From assembly GCA_963834725.1 (NCBI GenBank), contig CAWICN010000001.1:1860001-1924000 (forward strand): a stretch of DNA of 64,000 nucleotides. The letters are read 5' to 3'. Origin of the DNA: PALSA-693 sp963834725. GTDB lineage: Bacteria > Actinomycetota > Acidimicrobiia > Acidimicrobiales > Palsa-688. Below are positions 16,836 to 27,679 of the stretch, in pieces (positions within the stretch are counted from its first letter, which is position 1; each line of letters opens with the position of its first letter). The position numbers and the translations under genes were made by a program. Under the pieces are notes generated by a model that made no database searches, had not been told where the DNA came from, and saw nothing but the letters and a program-made list of their open reading frames with translations.

Positions 16836-17900
16836 TCACCGGTGGACCGCCTCCATGATCGCCCAGGGATAGGCCGATCCGCTGGTATGGGTCGTTCGCT
16901 CCAGGAGATATCCGGACTGCTCGAGCAGAGCCGAATAGTCCTCCACTGTGCGTTCCCGGCCGCCCAGTCCGACCAGCATGAGCAGGTCCAACAGGTGCAC
17001 GAATGAGCCGCCCGGCCCTGAAGGAAGGGGCATCTCGATCACGACCAGGCGGCTGCCAGGCTCTGCGGCCCGATGCACGTTGCCCAGGATGTGCAGCGCC
17101 CGGCGGTCGTCCCAGTCGTGGAGGACCGACTTCAACACGTACAGGTCGCCCCCGGAGGGCACCTCGCGGAAGAAGTCGCCGGCAACGATGTCCACCCGGT
17201 CGGCGTGGCCGCTCGCCGCCACCGACGCCCGTGCGGCTTGTGCCACCTCGGGCCGTTCGAACAGCACGCCGCGGGCGGAGGGGGCGGCGTCTAACAGGGC
17301 AGCGAGGAGGATACCCTCGCTGCCGCCCACGTCGACGAAACGGCGGAACGTTGTGGCATCGAAGTGGCGCAACACCGCCTCCGCCGCCTCCGCGGTGATG
17401 CTGCTCATGGTGCGGGCGAAACTGGCGACCTCGTCTGGATGGTGGACGTAGTAGGACCACATGTCCATCCCCAGCGCCTCGGTTGCCTGGGGCTCACCCG
17501 AGACGACAGCCTCGTAGACTCGTGCGAAGGGGAGCCAGTGCCCGGGAGCAGTGAGCGCGATGGCACGGTCGCGACACGATCCTGAGGGGCCACGCTCTGC
17601 CAGCTCCGCCCCGAGCGATGTCAAGCAGAACAAGTCGCGCTCGATCTCGGCGAACAGGCCCACCGTGGCCGCCGCCCGCAACAGCCGGCCCACGCCGTCG
17701 GGGTTGGCCGAGGTGGCGCCCGCCAGCTCGCGAACGGTACGCGGCCCGTCCACCACCTGGTCGGCGAGGCCGAGGCGAGCGACCGTCGCGCAGATCTGCG
17801 ACACCCAGTACCCGCTGATCATCTGCATGACCTGCTCCCTGGGCGAGACGGCTCTCGTGTCCGCGTGCGGCCTGACATCGAGTTCGGTCTTCAGTTCCAT
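16836..17900 (-). CDS. SAM-dependent O-methyltransferase (plant COMT/hydroxyneurosporene type)
   Basis: The 354-residue product has the two-part layout of family 2 O-methyltransferases. There is an N-terminal winged-helix dimerisation domain (GYWVSQICATVARLGLADQV, RTVRELAGAT) and a C-terminal Rossmann domain with VDVGGSEGILLAALL, then GDFFREVPSGGDLYVLKSVL and HDWDDRRALHILGNVH. The HDWDD motif supplies the usual catalytic His. Such enzymes methylate hydroxyl groups of small aromatic or polyketide metabolites. It is 37 bases downstream of a small unknown gene and 64 bases upstream of the methyltransferase/oxidase, on the same strand. Confidence 0.8.
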   Translation of the reverse strand: MELKTELDVRPHADTRAVSPREQVMQMISGYWVSQICATVARLGLADQVVDGPRTVRELAGATSANPDGVGRLLRAAATVGLFAEIERDLFCLTSLGAELAERGPSGSCRDRAIALTAPGHWLPFARVYEAVVSGEPQATEALGMDMWSYYVHHPDEVASFARTMSSITAEAAEAVLRHFDATTFRRFVDVGGSEGILLAALLDAAPSARGVLFERPEVAQAARASVAASGHADRVDIVAGDFFREVPSGGDLYVLKSVLHDWDDRRALHILGNVHRAAEPGSRLVVIEMPLPSGPGGSFVHLLDLLMLVGLGGRERTVEDYSALLEQSGYLLERTTHTSGSAYPWAIMEAVHR

Positions 17901-17936
17901 TTCTGTTCCTGCCTTTCGCTTGAATGTCCGCCTCGG

Positions 17937-18228
17937 CTACCTCTCCAAGCCGTCCCTGACCTCACCCCAAGGGACGTAAATCGGGATGGAACAAACCGTG
18001 CGCTCGCCGCTGGCGGCCGCCACCCGCGCCTTAAGGGTCGACGTCGGGCTCGGAGTGGGAAGGGTCCGCGGCGTCGCCATGGGATCGCGCAGCAGCGACC
18101 GGTCCGCCTCCGGGCCCAATCGCAACAGTGATGTCCTTCTCATCAGTCGATGACTCGACGGCGGGAGCCTCACCGGCCCCGCGGCTGCGCAGAACCGAGC
18201 TCAGGTCGCCAACGAAGCTCGAAGTCAT
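17937..18228 (-). CDS. Small unknown protein upstream of the O-methyltransferase, probable frameshift
   Basis: ATG 18228 follows a strong GGAGG site with six bases between, and reads MTSSFVGDLSSVLRSRGAG, then ESSTDEKDITVAIGPGGG, then SEPDVDP and a TAA. One base lost at the TT of that stop gives KARVAAASGERTVCSIPIY and VPWGEVRDGLER to 17937, a product of about 97 residues with high third-position GC. The tail can also be reached from ATG 18143. I know no family. A short, polar, Ser/Gly-rich product just before methyltransferase and oxidase genes could be a peptide precursor or a small accessory protein; neither is shown. Confidence 0.4.
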
Positions 18229-18783
18229 CCGCAGTCCTCCGTCCTGTCAGGTCAGCGCGGACATCACGCCGCGCTCACCTCAACGATGGAACTTCGAAGC
18301 CTCGACCACCATCCCCCAGCAAGTGGGATTCCCGGGGCTGCTGGAGCGACAAGCCTGGCCAACGGCTGCCTGAACGGCGAGTGACGGTCCAAGCTTCGGC
18401 TCACGGACCGGTTGAAGCCAGCCGCGTCCCCGGGTTGGCCTCCCCGTCATTCGGCGTCGAGCACACGGTTTGCAGCTACACCCGTGCGCGAGACCCACAT
18501 TCGAGGGCACCGTCCAGGCCTGGCATCTGAGGTCGCGGATCCCCGGGGCAAACGCCTCTAGCATGGCGGGCGGCATCACATGGGGATGCACTGAGGGCTC
18601 ACGCTGCGGCAGTTGGCGCCACGATCGCTTCCCAGCACCTGCTGCCGCCGCAGGCACCAGTGCGTCGAGCGGCGGGCGGACCCCATATCTCGGACGAGGA
18701 CGCCCGGCAGCGGCGTGGGCCCAATGGGAATCCCAGGTTTTAGGGGATTCACCGTCGGAAGACATCGGGGTAGGCTCGATGCG
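18229..18783. promoter_or_regulatory. Divergent intergenic region between the small gene and the LuxR regulator
   Basis: There is no supported gene in these 555 bases. The frames open here have poor codon use and are extensions of the regulator's frame or its antisense. The region must hold the promoters for the minus-strand biosynthetic genes and for the plus-strand regulator, so it is the natural place for an operator of that LuxR protein. I cannot point to a convincing inverted repeat. Confidence 0.4.
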
Positions 18784-19923
18784 GTGAGACGAGATCTCGC
18801 GGAGCACTGCCGGCGGTTCGAGCGCTTGGCCCAATCTCGACTCGACCTTAGGAGCCTTCCAGACCATCTGCTTGACGCCATGGCCCGGGTGGTTCCCTTC
18901 GACACCTTCGGCTGGGGCCCGACCGACCCCCTGTCGCTGATTCCCACCCGGACAACCGGAACGACAGTGCCAACCGGCAGTCAGCTCGAATGGGAGGCTC
19001 ACGAGCTCGTGTCCCGCGAGGTTGAGCCGGGCGCCTGCCGCTCGATGGCCCGCGCCGGTCGTCCTGTCAGCCTCCTCTCCGACGTGGCCGGCCCCGGCAA
19101 GCAAGACAGTCCGATCTACCAACGGATTCTGCGCCCTCAAGGCTTGGAGCACCAGCTTCGCGCTGCGCTGCGCGTCGAAGGCCGCCTGTGGGGGTTCCTG
19201 CACCTCGAGCGCCGAGGGGACCAGCCGAATTTCTCTCCGAGCGACGTCGAAGCTGTGGAGGCACTCGTCCCCTATCTTGCCGACGCCCTGCGGCGCTGGG
19301 TGCTATCCGAGCCGCACGCTCCGGACAGCCCTCGCCCACGACTGCCGGGCGTCATCGTCCTTGACGAGGACAACCAGGTGGACTCGGTCAGCGAGGAAGC
19401 CGAATGCTGGCTGAGAGAGTGGGGGCTTGCCGATCTGAAACAACCCCCGACCGCCATCGGAGCGGTCGTCGCCGCCGCCCGAGCCCGCGCCAAGTGGGGG
19501 GTTCAGGCGATTCCCAACGCCCGCGTCCGCCTTCCGTCCGGAGCGTGGCTGCGGGTGCGCGCCACTCACCTGTCCCGACCGCACGGTCCGGCCGGCACCG
19601 CCGTCGTGTTGGAGCCGGCCAGCCGGGAGGAGGTAGCTCCGCTCGTAGCCCACGCCAATCAGCTTTCGCCCCGAGAGACAGAGGTCGCGCTGCTCGTGCT
19701 GCGCGGTTACAGCACCAAGGAGATCGCCGCTCAGCTGTACGTCTCTGCCTACACGGTCCAGGACCACCTCAAGTCAATCTTCGACAAGGTGGGTGTGCAC
19801 AGTCGCCGTCAGCTTGCCAGCGAGATTTTCGAGCCCCACTTCCGAGCCGCCGATCCGGGCCTCGGCGCGGACCTGCCAGCGTCCCGGCAGCGAACGCAGC
19901 CCTCCTTGCTCTTCGACCGCTGA
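18784..19923 (+). CDS. LuxR-family transcriptional regulator with GAF-like N-terminal domain
   Basis: From GTG 18784 (VRRDLAEHCRRFERLAQSRL) the product has 379 residues. The first 180 residues resemble a GAF-type sensor (PFDTFGWGPTDPLSLIPTRT, RVEGRLWGFLHLERRG, FSPSDVEAVEALVPYLADAL). A PAS-like stretch follows. The C-terminal LuxR helix-turn-helix lies at about residues 295-350 (LSPRETEVALLVLRGYSTKE, AYTVQDHLKSIFDKVGVHSR). The frame is open further upstream but that part has no protein character. It is transcribed away from the methyltransferase genes and is their likely regulator. A decayed relative of its DNA-binding domain lies at 13018-13200. Confidence 0.75.
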   Translation: MRRDLAEHCRRFERLAQSRLDLRSLPDHLLDAMARVVPFDTFGWGPTDPLSLIPTRTTGTTVPTGSQLEWEAHELVSREVEPGACRSMARAGRPVSLLSDVAGPGKQDSPIYQRILRPQGLEHQLRAALRVEGRLWGFLHLERRGDQPNFSPSDVEAVEALVPYLADALRRWVLSEPHAPDSPRPRLPGVIVLDEDNQVDSVSEEAECWLREWGLADLKQPPTAIGAVVAAARARAKWGVQAIPNARVRLPSGAWLRVRATHLSRPHGPAGTAVVLEPASREEVAPLVAHANQLSPRETEVALLVLRGYSTKEIAAQLYVSAYTVQDHLKSIFDKVGVHSRRQLASEIFEPHFRAADPGLGADLPASRQRTQPSLLFDR

Positions 19924-19932
19924 CCCGCGGCC

Positions 19933-21366
19933 TCACCTCGCGTCGGTGGCCGGGGGGACGTTGTGATTGTGGTGGAACAGGTTGTCGGGGTCATAGCGCC
20001 GCTTGATAGCCCTCAGCCGTTGGTAGGTGGCGGGCGAGAACGCGTTGTCCACGGTGGTGTCGGTGTCGTCTTCGAGAAAGTTGAGGTAGCCGCTGCCAAT
20101 CGCGTGCGGCCTGAGCGCGGCGGCGCAGCGACGAGCCCAGGTGACGTGCCGGTCATCGTCGTCGGGGTCGGACCAGCAGGTCATGATTTGGGTGATGAAC
20201 GAGACGTGGCGCTGGTCGAACGCCCCCGCCCGTGCTGGTGGACGATCGATGGCACCGCCCCACGGGACGACCACGACGTTGAACCGAGGCGACGGGGATA
20301 ACGCCGCGTGCTCGATGAGCTGGTCGATCACGGCGTCGGTCAGCTCCGCGAGGTAGGCGCCCGTCGGTAGTAGCGCAGCCGGGTCGGGGTGAGCGGGTCG
20401 AGCATGCGCTGCAATGCCGTGTAGGGGATGACCCCGATGCTGTCCAATACTGGCGGCCCGAGGCGGCGCAACGGCTCGATCATGACCTCACCGGCGTCGA
20501 GGGCGCCGGCCCACCTCACCGTGCACACGATCATGGGACGCCCCGGATTTCCTCGGGGAGGGCGGGCACGTCGGGGGACAGCTGAGCGCGCACCCGCCGC
20601 CGAGGGCGTCGGGAGCGTCCGCTACGATGTCGCGGTAGGACCGCAACAGGTTGGGGGCCCGGTTGCGCGGGTGGAGCAGTCGGCCGGCGACCACGTTCGG
20701 GCCAAGTGGATGCAAGTCGTACTCGTAGCGGGTCACCACACCAAAGTTGCCGCCTCCGCCACGCAGCGCCCATGCCAGATCGGGGTGCTCCTCGTCGTCA
20801 GCGACCACGACGTTCCCGGCCGCGGTCACGACCTGGGCGGTGGCCAGACTGTCGCACGTGAGCCCGAGGCGGCGCTCCACCCAGCCGCTGCCGCCCCCCA
20901 GGGTGAGACCGGCGATTCCGGTCGTTGACACCCGGCCACCCGTGACGGCCAAACCGTGGGCTTGGGTGGCGGCATCGAGCTCCCCCCACGTGACACCCGG
21001 CCCCGCCGCCACTCGGCGAGCGCAGGGGTCGACGTCGATCCAGCGCAAACGGCGCAGATCGATCATCAAACCGGAGTCGGCCACCGAATGGCCGGCAAAA
21101 CTGTGACCGCCGCTGTGGAGGCTGGGCGCCAGACCAGCCTCGCGTGCAAGCTCGACGGCGGCGATGACATCTTCGACACGATGGCACTGGACAATCAATG
21201 CCGGTCGGTGATCAACCGCGCCGTTGAACCCCTGGCGAAGCGCGTCGTAGCCCTCATCGCTCGGGCGCAGCAGCTTTCCGTTCAAGACACGGGCAGCTCG
21301 CTCCGATGGTCGCGTCGTGTGCACAGCGACGACAGTACGGATGCACACCCCTCCCCGGTATCCCAC
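19933..21366 (-). CDS. FAD-binding oxidoreductase (BBE type), about three frameshifts
   Basis: The gene begins at or soon after 21366 and reads a PCMH-type FAD domain (PSLHSGGHSFAGHSVADSGL, RVAAGPGVTWGELDAATQAH, GLTLGGGSGWVERRLGL, WALRGGGGNFGVVTRYEYDL). The frame then slips near 20590 (LSPDVPALPEEIRG), near 20540 (MIVCTVRWAGALDAGEV) and near 20365 (AYLAELTDAVIDQLIEHA), ending with the BBE signature RYDPDNLFHHNHN at 19933. The joined length, about 460 residues, is normal for the family, and the His of SGGHS could bind FAD covalently. With three breaks it may be inactive, unless they are assembly errors. Confidence 0.65.
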
Positions 21367-21610
21367 CTATCGGGGGGTTCTGCCGTCGACTCAACAATGG
21401 CGCCCCGGCCACCGCCGTCCCGGCGCACTCCCATCGGTCCGGCCGGCCCCTGAGCGCCGGAGTTCTGGGTGGTGTGCTCGGCCAACCAAGATGTCTGCAG
21501 TGCTGCCGGCGCGAAGCGCGGCTCCGTCGCGTCGTTGCGTAGGGGGATCTCCAGGACTCAGTGGCCGCCGGGATCACCAAGGCGCCCCGCACGGGTCCAA
21601 GCTGTACGGC

Positions 21611-22539
21611 ATGCTGCCGGCGATGACGCTGCAGCAAAGAATGGGTGTGCCCACACCTGCCGAGAGGGACTGGGCGCTCTTCCTCGACTGGTGTACAGCA
21701 GTCGGTGTAACGCGGCTGCTCGCGAGGGACGCTCAGCTGCGAAGTTTCTTCCTCGAGGTGCCTGCTTCGCCCACGCTCGCCAGACGCCGGCTGCGCGTCA
21801 TCGACGCCGCCCACAGGGCGCTCGGTTTGATCGCCCCGAGCCAGCACCTGAGTTCTCCGGTCTCCCGCTTCGATCCGGGCCTGGTGGCCGCCACCCTGGG
21901 CTGCATGCCGGTCGGTGGTTGGCCCGCAGGAATCGCAGGGCGGCGGGACGCCGCCCTGGTGGCGCTCATCTGCACAGGCGGGCTCACCCGCCGGCAGGTC
22001 CGATCGCTACTGGCCGCCCCCGGCCAGTCACCAGTTCTATCCCCCGCTGTCGAGCCGGGGGCGTGTCCGGCGTGCGCGGTGTCGAGATGGCTTCGGGTTC
22101 ACGCGCTGGCGGCCGCTGCCGGCTGGAGGGCGGCGCGCGGCGAACTGGCCGATATCGGGGAGGTTCCGGCTCGAGACGAGACTGCCCACGACTGCGCCCG
22201 CCCGATCCGCTGGCCCGACCAGCCGGGCCGATGGCCGATGTTCTCCCCCATCGACCGCCACGGCTGGGTGAACGAAGCGGTGCCTCTATCCGTTCGGTCG
22301 ATCACCACCGTGTTGACGAGCCGGCTCGATGAAGGGGTGAGCGTCACTGTGGCTCCCAGACCATCAGTGATCTTCTCGACGGTCGTGCGTACGTTCAGAC
22401 CACGTCGCCGAGCGGGAAGCACCAGCACGGCCTTCAGGCCCGACAGGAAGCCACCCGGCGACTAGAAGACTTAGAGGCGATGATCGACACAGCCGACGCG
22501 TACGCCGAGGCCGTCCTGGGGCGTCTCGACCTCGCTTAG
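21611..22539 (+). CDS. Tyrosine-recombinase-like protein, one frameshift
   Basis: From ATG 21611 the product reads an N-terminal core-binding-like helical part (AERDWALFLDWCTAVGVTRL, ARRRLRVIDAAHRALGLIAP), then GRRDAALVALICTGGLTRRQ as in integrase catalytic domains, and CPACAVSRWLRVHALAAAAG. A slip at the GGGG near 22332 brings in ERHCGSQTISDLLDGRAYVQ and a coiled end (RRLEDLEAMIDTADAYAEAV) to the stop at 22539. The R-H-R-Y catalytic set is not clearly present. It resembles unnamed mycobacterial integrase-like proteins. It stands next to a transposase at the edge of a mobile-element region. Confidence 0.5.
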
Positions 22540-22577
22540 TGCTGGCGCAACAATAACTTCGGGTTGTTGCTCGGGCG

Positions 22578-24316
22578 TCAGGGGCGTGGGCTGAGGGTGT
22601 AGTTGCGGGCGGGCTGGGTGTCGTGCGGACGGATTTGTAGGAGGGCCATGTCCTCGTCGCTGGTTTTGATGCCCGTGGGGTAGTCGGTGGTGACGAGGTA
22701 GGCCTTGACCTTGAGTCCGGTGGTGGTTGTGGTGGTGCGAAGGTAGTTGAGGATGGTCTCGTAGCTGTCGAGTGGTCGCCCGGCCCAGTTCTTGCTGATC
22801 TCGCTGAACAGCCGGTGCTCCACGGGGTTCCATTTCGACGCGCCGGTGGGATAGTGGCAGACGGTGACGGTGAGGCCATGGCGGTCGCAGAGTCGGTGCT
22901 GTAGGGCGTACTTCCAGGCCCGGGCGCGCGCCCCGTTGCTGCCGCCGCCGTCGGCGAGGAGGAGCAGCTGGGTGGCATCGGGGTAGCGGCGCCGGCCGTC
23001 ATAGACCCACCATTTGGCGATGCTGTCGACGGCGAAGGTGGGGGTGTTGTGGGAGGTGCCGACGAACATCGACCCTCGGTTGGCCCTGATGTCATAGATG
23101 CCGTAGGGGACGGCGACGCCCTCGGCCTCGGAGCGAAAGTCGTATGCGTTGACCGCGATGGGCTGGCGGCCCCAGGTGGCGCCGTGGTTGGCGAAGTTGC
23201 CGACCAGCTCCCGGTGTTTGGCGTCGACGCTGATGATGGGCCAACCCTGGGCGGCGAAATGCTCCCGCTGGGCGGTGATGTAGGCGAACTGGGCATCTCT
23301 GCCCGGGTCCGCCCGGCGGGTGAGCTTTTTGTGATTGACCCGCAGGCGGAAGCCCAACTGGCGGAGAATGCAGCCGACCGTGTTGGGGCACACGTCGATG
23401 CCCCCGGCGCGCAACTCGTGGGCGATCTTCTCGGTGGTCCGCCGGGTCCACTTGATACCGGTCACCGGGTCGCCGGCGGTGTCGTGTTCCATCAGCCCGG
23501 CTACGCGGGCGATGACCTCGGGGATCCTTTTGGGGTGGCCTTGCGGCCGGCGCCAGGGCGTCGCACCCGGCCCGGGGTGACATCGCCACCTAGAAGCTCA
23601 CGGCGGCCCCGGGCCACGGTGTCAGAATCGATGCCCAACAGTTCTGCGATCTGGGTGTCACCGCCATGGCCGACCTTGAGTGCCTCCAACCCGGCATACA
23701 GTCGCCGCTGGCGTTCATCGAGCAGGCTGTAGAACAACACGATGGCCGCCTTGATCTCCTCGGGCAGCGCCCGCACCCCTGCTCCCAAACCCAACAGGTC
23801 CGGGGTGGCGTCATAGACCTGGCGGGCGGCCAACTGCTGGCGTCGCAGCGAGGGATCGGCGGAGAGATACACGTAGCGACTGGCCACCTGCTGGCGGGAC
23901 AGCCGACCGGCGCGGACCGCTTCTAACAAGGGAGCTTTGCACTCGACGTGCACTACGCCCTCGAGTTCGGCCGTGTCGTAGCCGGCCTCTGACGCCCCCA
24001 CGAGCGCCTCCACCGTGGACAAAAGCGTGCCGAATCGAGAGAACCACACTGAGCGGAACGACCACAGCCCCAACTCATCGAAGCGAGCTATCTCCTCCAG
24101 GGTGTAGTAGCGGCCCCGATGCGAATAGCTGGTCCGATAGGCCAAGCTCTCCAGCTTGCGGAACACCGTGGCGTCCGCGTGGGTTCCCAACGCCTCCTTC
24201 AGTTCGCTCATCGTGGCGATCTTGCGTGACCGCAGCAGGTGGACCAGGTCTTCGGCGTGATACCGCTCGGGTCTCATTCTGAGAGCATTCCTCCTCGCTA
24301 GGAATAACTCTCTCAT
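22578..24316 (-). CDS. ISAzo13-family transposase, one frameshift
   Basis: Two overlapping frames form one transposase. The first (23501-24316) has an N-terminal winged-helix-like part (SELKEALGTHADATVFRKLE, SYSHRGRYYTLEEIARFDEL) and then RRLYAGLEALKVGHGGDTQI and GRVRRPGAGRK. A slip at CCCC/AAAA near 23530 restores KRIPEVIARVAGLMEHD and leads into the DDE domain (ISVDAKHRELVGNFANHG, LLLADGGGSNGARARAWKY, CHYPTGASKWNPVEHRLFSE). The D, D and E of the DDE triad can be seen in ISVDAK, LLADGG and PVEHR. I could not define terminal repeats, so the element ends are not given. Confidence 0.8.
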
Positions 24317-24612
24317 AACATGTCGGTCCGATGGTGGATCGACCCCGCCCTCTCCGAGCCGATAACCCCACTCTTACAAGGACGACTTGATATTTGACGG
24401 CGCAGGAGCCGAGGCCTCTACAACCACAATGATGAGAGGAGTGCGCTCAAATCGCCGTACTTATTATTGAGTCAGCCCTTAGTACGCGAACGGAACCGAA
24501 CGTGTCCGTCGCACGACGGCCCCACGATTGGGCGGCTGTGACCGGGTGATCGGGTCGCACACCGAGTCCGAGACACGGATCGACGGTTGGCAACCAGCAC
24601 GAACCGGTCAGA
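24317..24612. other. Gene-free stretch upstream of the ISAzo13 transposase
   Basis: These 296 bases hold no supported gene. They must include the right end of the ISAzo13 element and the 3' flank of the next minus-strand gene. The base composition around 24380-24480 is less GC-rich than its surroundings. I looked for a terminal repeat matching the left side near 22540-22575 and found none that I trust. Confidence 0.4.
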
Positions 24613-25004
24613 TCACCCGCCGGCCAGCATCGCCATTGCCGCCTCACGCGACTCGCAGTCCTGCATGTGCACCACTTTGTCGCCGCCCGCCCCGAACGTG
24701 AACACCTTGAATACGTTGACCGTCCCAGACCAGTCGGGCGGCGAGATCGTCAAACCCAGCAAAACAGCTGCACCCCGCTCGACTGCCTCGCTGACCTGGA
24801 AGCGCCGCCCATTTTCGTGGTGCCTCGAGAGGAGATCCACGACCTCCTGCCGATTGCCTCAGGTCGGGTTTCCGGGACATCCGGCCGGTCGGTGGCCCGC
24901 CAGACGACCCTGGGGTCGAGCAACCTGATCCACGGGTCCAGATCGCCATGTCCGAGAGCGTGGTACGCCTCACGCAGCTGTGCCGGACGCTCGCTCATAG
25001 CCAC
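24613..25004 (-). CDS. SnoaL/NTF2-like protein, one frameshift
   Basis: The gene starts MAMSERPAQLREAYHALGHG at ATG 25004 and reads DLDPWIRLLDPRVVWRATD, the usual NTF2-like opening. A slip near 24842-24851 continues it as EVVDLLSRHHENGRRFQV, then VFTFGAGGDKVVHMQDCESR and EAAMAMLAGG to the stop. The joined length of about 130 residues is normal for SnoaL-like alpha+beta barrels. These bind or convert small molecules, and the ligand cannot be read. It is an isolated gene in a stretch full of mobile DNA. Confidence 0.65.
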
Positions 25005-26054
25005 GACACTCTACTGCCGGTCGATCACGCGCACCCCTCCAGTCGGTACGGGTAGAAGGCAATCCAACAGTGACTGGGTGGGTCGGTGGCCAGCGGAAAC
25101 TACCCGTAGGCGGCAACGATGCCGGCGGCAGTCACGACCAGACTGAGTGACGGTGCGACGGGGTGCGGAAGCCGCCTAACGCCGATCCCGGCCGGCAGGC
25201 TCGAACCATCGAGAGGATGAGCGGGTCGTCGTTCTGCGACACTCAACGATGGCCTGCCAGCCGTGCATGCAAAGGATGCCAAGCGTCCAGGAGGTCCCTC
25301 CATTCGGCACCTCGGAGGCATGGTCCATTCTCATTTGCGCCGTCAAAGTGGGACGCCTCGATGGGAACGTTTGCGGTGATTGTTCTCGCAGTACGCCGCT
25401 TCCTCTGTCGCCATCTGGCAGCCGTCGATTAGCGCGAGGAGGGCAGGCCTCCCCCCGAGCCCCCTCCCCACGGCCGTGTGCTGAGCGAGTCGGTGCCGGG
25501 CCGGCAAAGCCGGCCGTTATCTGTGGGGGGACCCCCGTGTCAACGGCCGATTTGGGCACTCTTTTCGGGATGAGAGCGCGTGCTACCCCGGCGTCGGGGT
25601 CTGGGCAGCCCCGGCGGGGTGGGATTGGCCCTGATGGCGTCACTGACCAGGGTGCAGCGTCGCCTTCCTAGTTGCGATGAATGTCGCCGTCGTGGGAGCT
25701 GTGAAGGTGGAGCGCCCGCAGCGCAGCGAGGACGAACGACCTTGACAGCGACGAGCGGCGACACAGGATGTGACAGGGCAGGCGAGGTGGATCACGGCGA
25801 GTTCGCCGTTGTCGATCGAACAGGCCTCCTTTCTAAGGTGTGGGCCGTGCACGAGCGCAGACGCCCAGCCTTAATCTTGGTCCTCGGACGACGGTTGTCG
25901 GCCGGCGACATGCTGGCGGATCGGGTGGTTCCCGCGAGGTTTGCGACCGCTCAATCTGTGCGGGGGCGCCGGCGGGAAGCCGGGCGGACATGGGCCGAGA
26001 GGGAGCGGGTCGCGGATCATCGGAAGTTGCGGGCAAGGCTCGTGCAAGTTGGCA
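25005..26054. other. One kilobase without a supported gene
   Basis: Open frames here (for example 25176-25643 minus and 25580-26536 plus) have no recognisable motifs and are antisense to, or extend over, the IS110 remains. A GC-rich inverted repeat (gccggcaaagccggc) lies near 25500, but it has no T-run and I do not call it a terminator. The stretch is probably decayed accessory DNA between mobile-element remains. Confidence 0.45.
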
Positions 26055-27111
26055 TCAGGTCGCTTCCACCCAGGCCTGGTCGCCGAGGTTGGCGAGGATG
26101 TGGTGGGTGCGGCGGGCGAGCTTGCGAGCGACGGAGAGAGCGGCACGCTCAGATCCTTGGCGTTGGCGGACTTGTTCGTAATAGTCGTGGTCGGCCGAGG
26201 TGCCATGGGCTGCGTGATAGGCGGACCTCGAAAAGCGCCCAGCGCAGCGCCGGTGGGCCCTGGCGCGACAGATGCCCCGGGGATCGCTTGGAGTCCAAGG
26301 ACCACACGGTGACGTCGAGGCCGGTGTGGCGTACGGCTTGGTCGGACGAGGAGAACTATCGGGTGTCGCCCATCTCGGACCAGATGATGGGAGCGGGCAA
26401 GGTGCCCACCCCGAAGAGACTGACCAGGGCTCGACAGCCGGGTTGGCGGGGTGTGAATCCCCGCAGCTCCTCGCGCAAGGGATTGATCTTGCCGTCCAGG
26501 TCGTCGATGACGGCCAGCGCGGTGTCGACAAGTTGACGACCGGCTGGTGACAGTGCGGTTTGTGCTAACTGTTTCCGGCCGGTGTCAGTGAGGGGATCGC
26601 ACGAGGAAGCCCCTTGGTGAAACAGCTGAGCGTGAATGCGTTGACACCCAGGCTTGACGGTCGCTCATCAGTGCGGCGTAGAGCCGGCCGATGGCTCGCA
26701 CCTCCAGGACGTGGGCTGGTGGAATCCACGATTCCGGCAGTCGATCAGCGAGAAGAAGATCTCGTAAGTGGCGGGCGTCAGCCCGGTCGGTCTTCGCCCG
26801 CTTCTTCGGCCCCCGAAGCGCCGCCTTCTCGGCCGGTTCGGCGACGTGGATGCGATACCCGGCGGTGGACACCTCTTCAGCGACGAACCGCCAACCCGTG
26901 CAGCCCTCCACCGCCAAGTCTCCACCTTGCGACGGCAGCCGCGTGAGCCAGGCATGCAGAGCTGCCCTCGTGGCGGGGCGAACCTGCCCGACCCGGACCT
27001 CACCCGTGTCTGTACGCAGTCGAACGTCAACTGGGAGCGATGCACGTCAAAGCCACCTACGATTGCCGTGGGACCTCCTCGAGCTCCTGTTTCGTGCAAC
27101 AACGTTTGCAC
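26055..27111 (-). pseudogene. IS110-family transposase, several frameshifts
   Basis: Pieces in different frames line up with one IS110 transposase. The DEDD domain starts at IVGGFDVHRSQLTFDCV and continues with AVEGCTGWRFVAEEVSTAGY, KRAKTDRADARHLRDLL and SWIPPAHVLEVRAIGRLYAA. The Transposase_20 part ends AYHAAHGTSADHDYYEQV, RQGSERAALSVARKLARRTH and HILANLGDQAWVEAT at 26055. At least three slips separate them. The element is very probably inactive. No terminal repeats are expected for this family and none were seen. Confidence 0.7.
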
Positions 27112-27183
27112 TTGATGCCGAGGGGGTCCCTCCTACATGCCATCTGTGCGCGCCATCCTTTCTGGGTAGGGGAAGGGAGGTCG

Positions 27184-27279
27184 GTGGTGGCCAGCGGGGT
27201 GATCAATGTCAACGAGGTGCTCGACGGGCATGTCGGGTTGGAGCTGGACTGCCTGGATCGGATTTATCTCAACGCTTAA
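27184..27279 (+). pseudogene. Truncated start of a conserved gene
   Basis: After a GGGAGG site, GTG 27184 begins VVASGVINVNEVLDGHVGLE and LDCLDRIYLNA, then TAA. The motif V-L-D-G-H-V-x-L-[DE]-x-x-C-[LV]-D-R-x-Y-L-N-A opens a family of longer proteins that I recall but cannot name. The gene is cut exactly where IS1380-like sequence begins, so insertion of that element is the likely cause of the truncation. Confidence 0.4.
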
Positions 27280-27398
27280 CCCGCACCTTTCAGTAGTCAG
27301 ATCGTTCTGAGGGTTGGTGTACGCGAAAACGCCTTCCTGGTAGGCGAAACTGGTGTTGTCGAGGCACCGGTCCGACCACCAAGGAGGGCACTTCCGAG

Positions 27399-27545
27399 AT
27401 GAAAGCTAGTCCAGTCCGACCGCGCTTGTCGGTGACCACGGGCGGGGAGGGTGTGGTGAACCATGTTGGTGCTCGCCTGCTGGTGGATCTGGCCGATGCG
27501 CTGGGTCTGGCCGAGTGCGTGTGCGCGGCCCGGAAGCGGTCACAG
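27399..27545 (+). mobile_element. IS1380-family transposase fragment
   Basis: ATG 27399, after an AAGGAGG site, reads MKASPVRPRLSVTTGGEGVV and NHVGARLLVDLADALGLAEC, which is how IS1380 transposases begin. The likeness ends near 27545 and the rest of the gene is missing. The sequence upstream to about 27285 may include the element's left end. Confidence 0.5.
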
Positions 27546-27679
27546 TCTGTAAAAAAGCCCGGCCGATGTCCTCGACGGTAGAAGTCAAGAGGAACCCCAC
27601 CGTCGACCGGGGTGCAAGAGCTGACAATCGCCGCCTTGAACCCGCTGTGGGGATCTACGTCACCGCCAGAATCTGGGGC

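Noticed and set aside
25490..25530. GC-rich hairpin as a terminator
   Set aside because: The stem gccggc-aaa-gccggc has no following T-run and no gene ends there.
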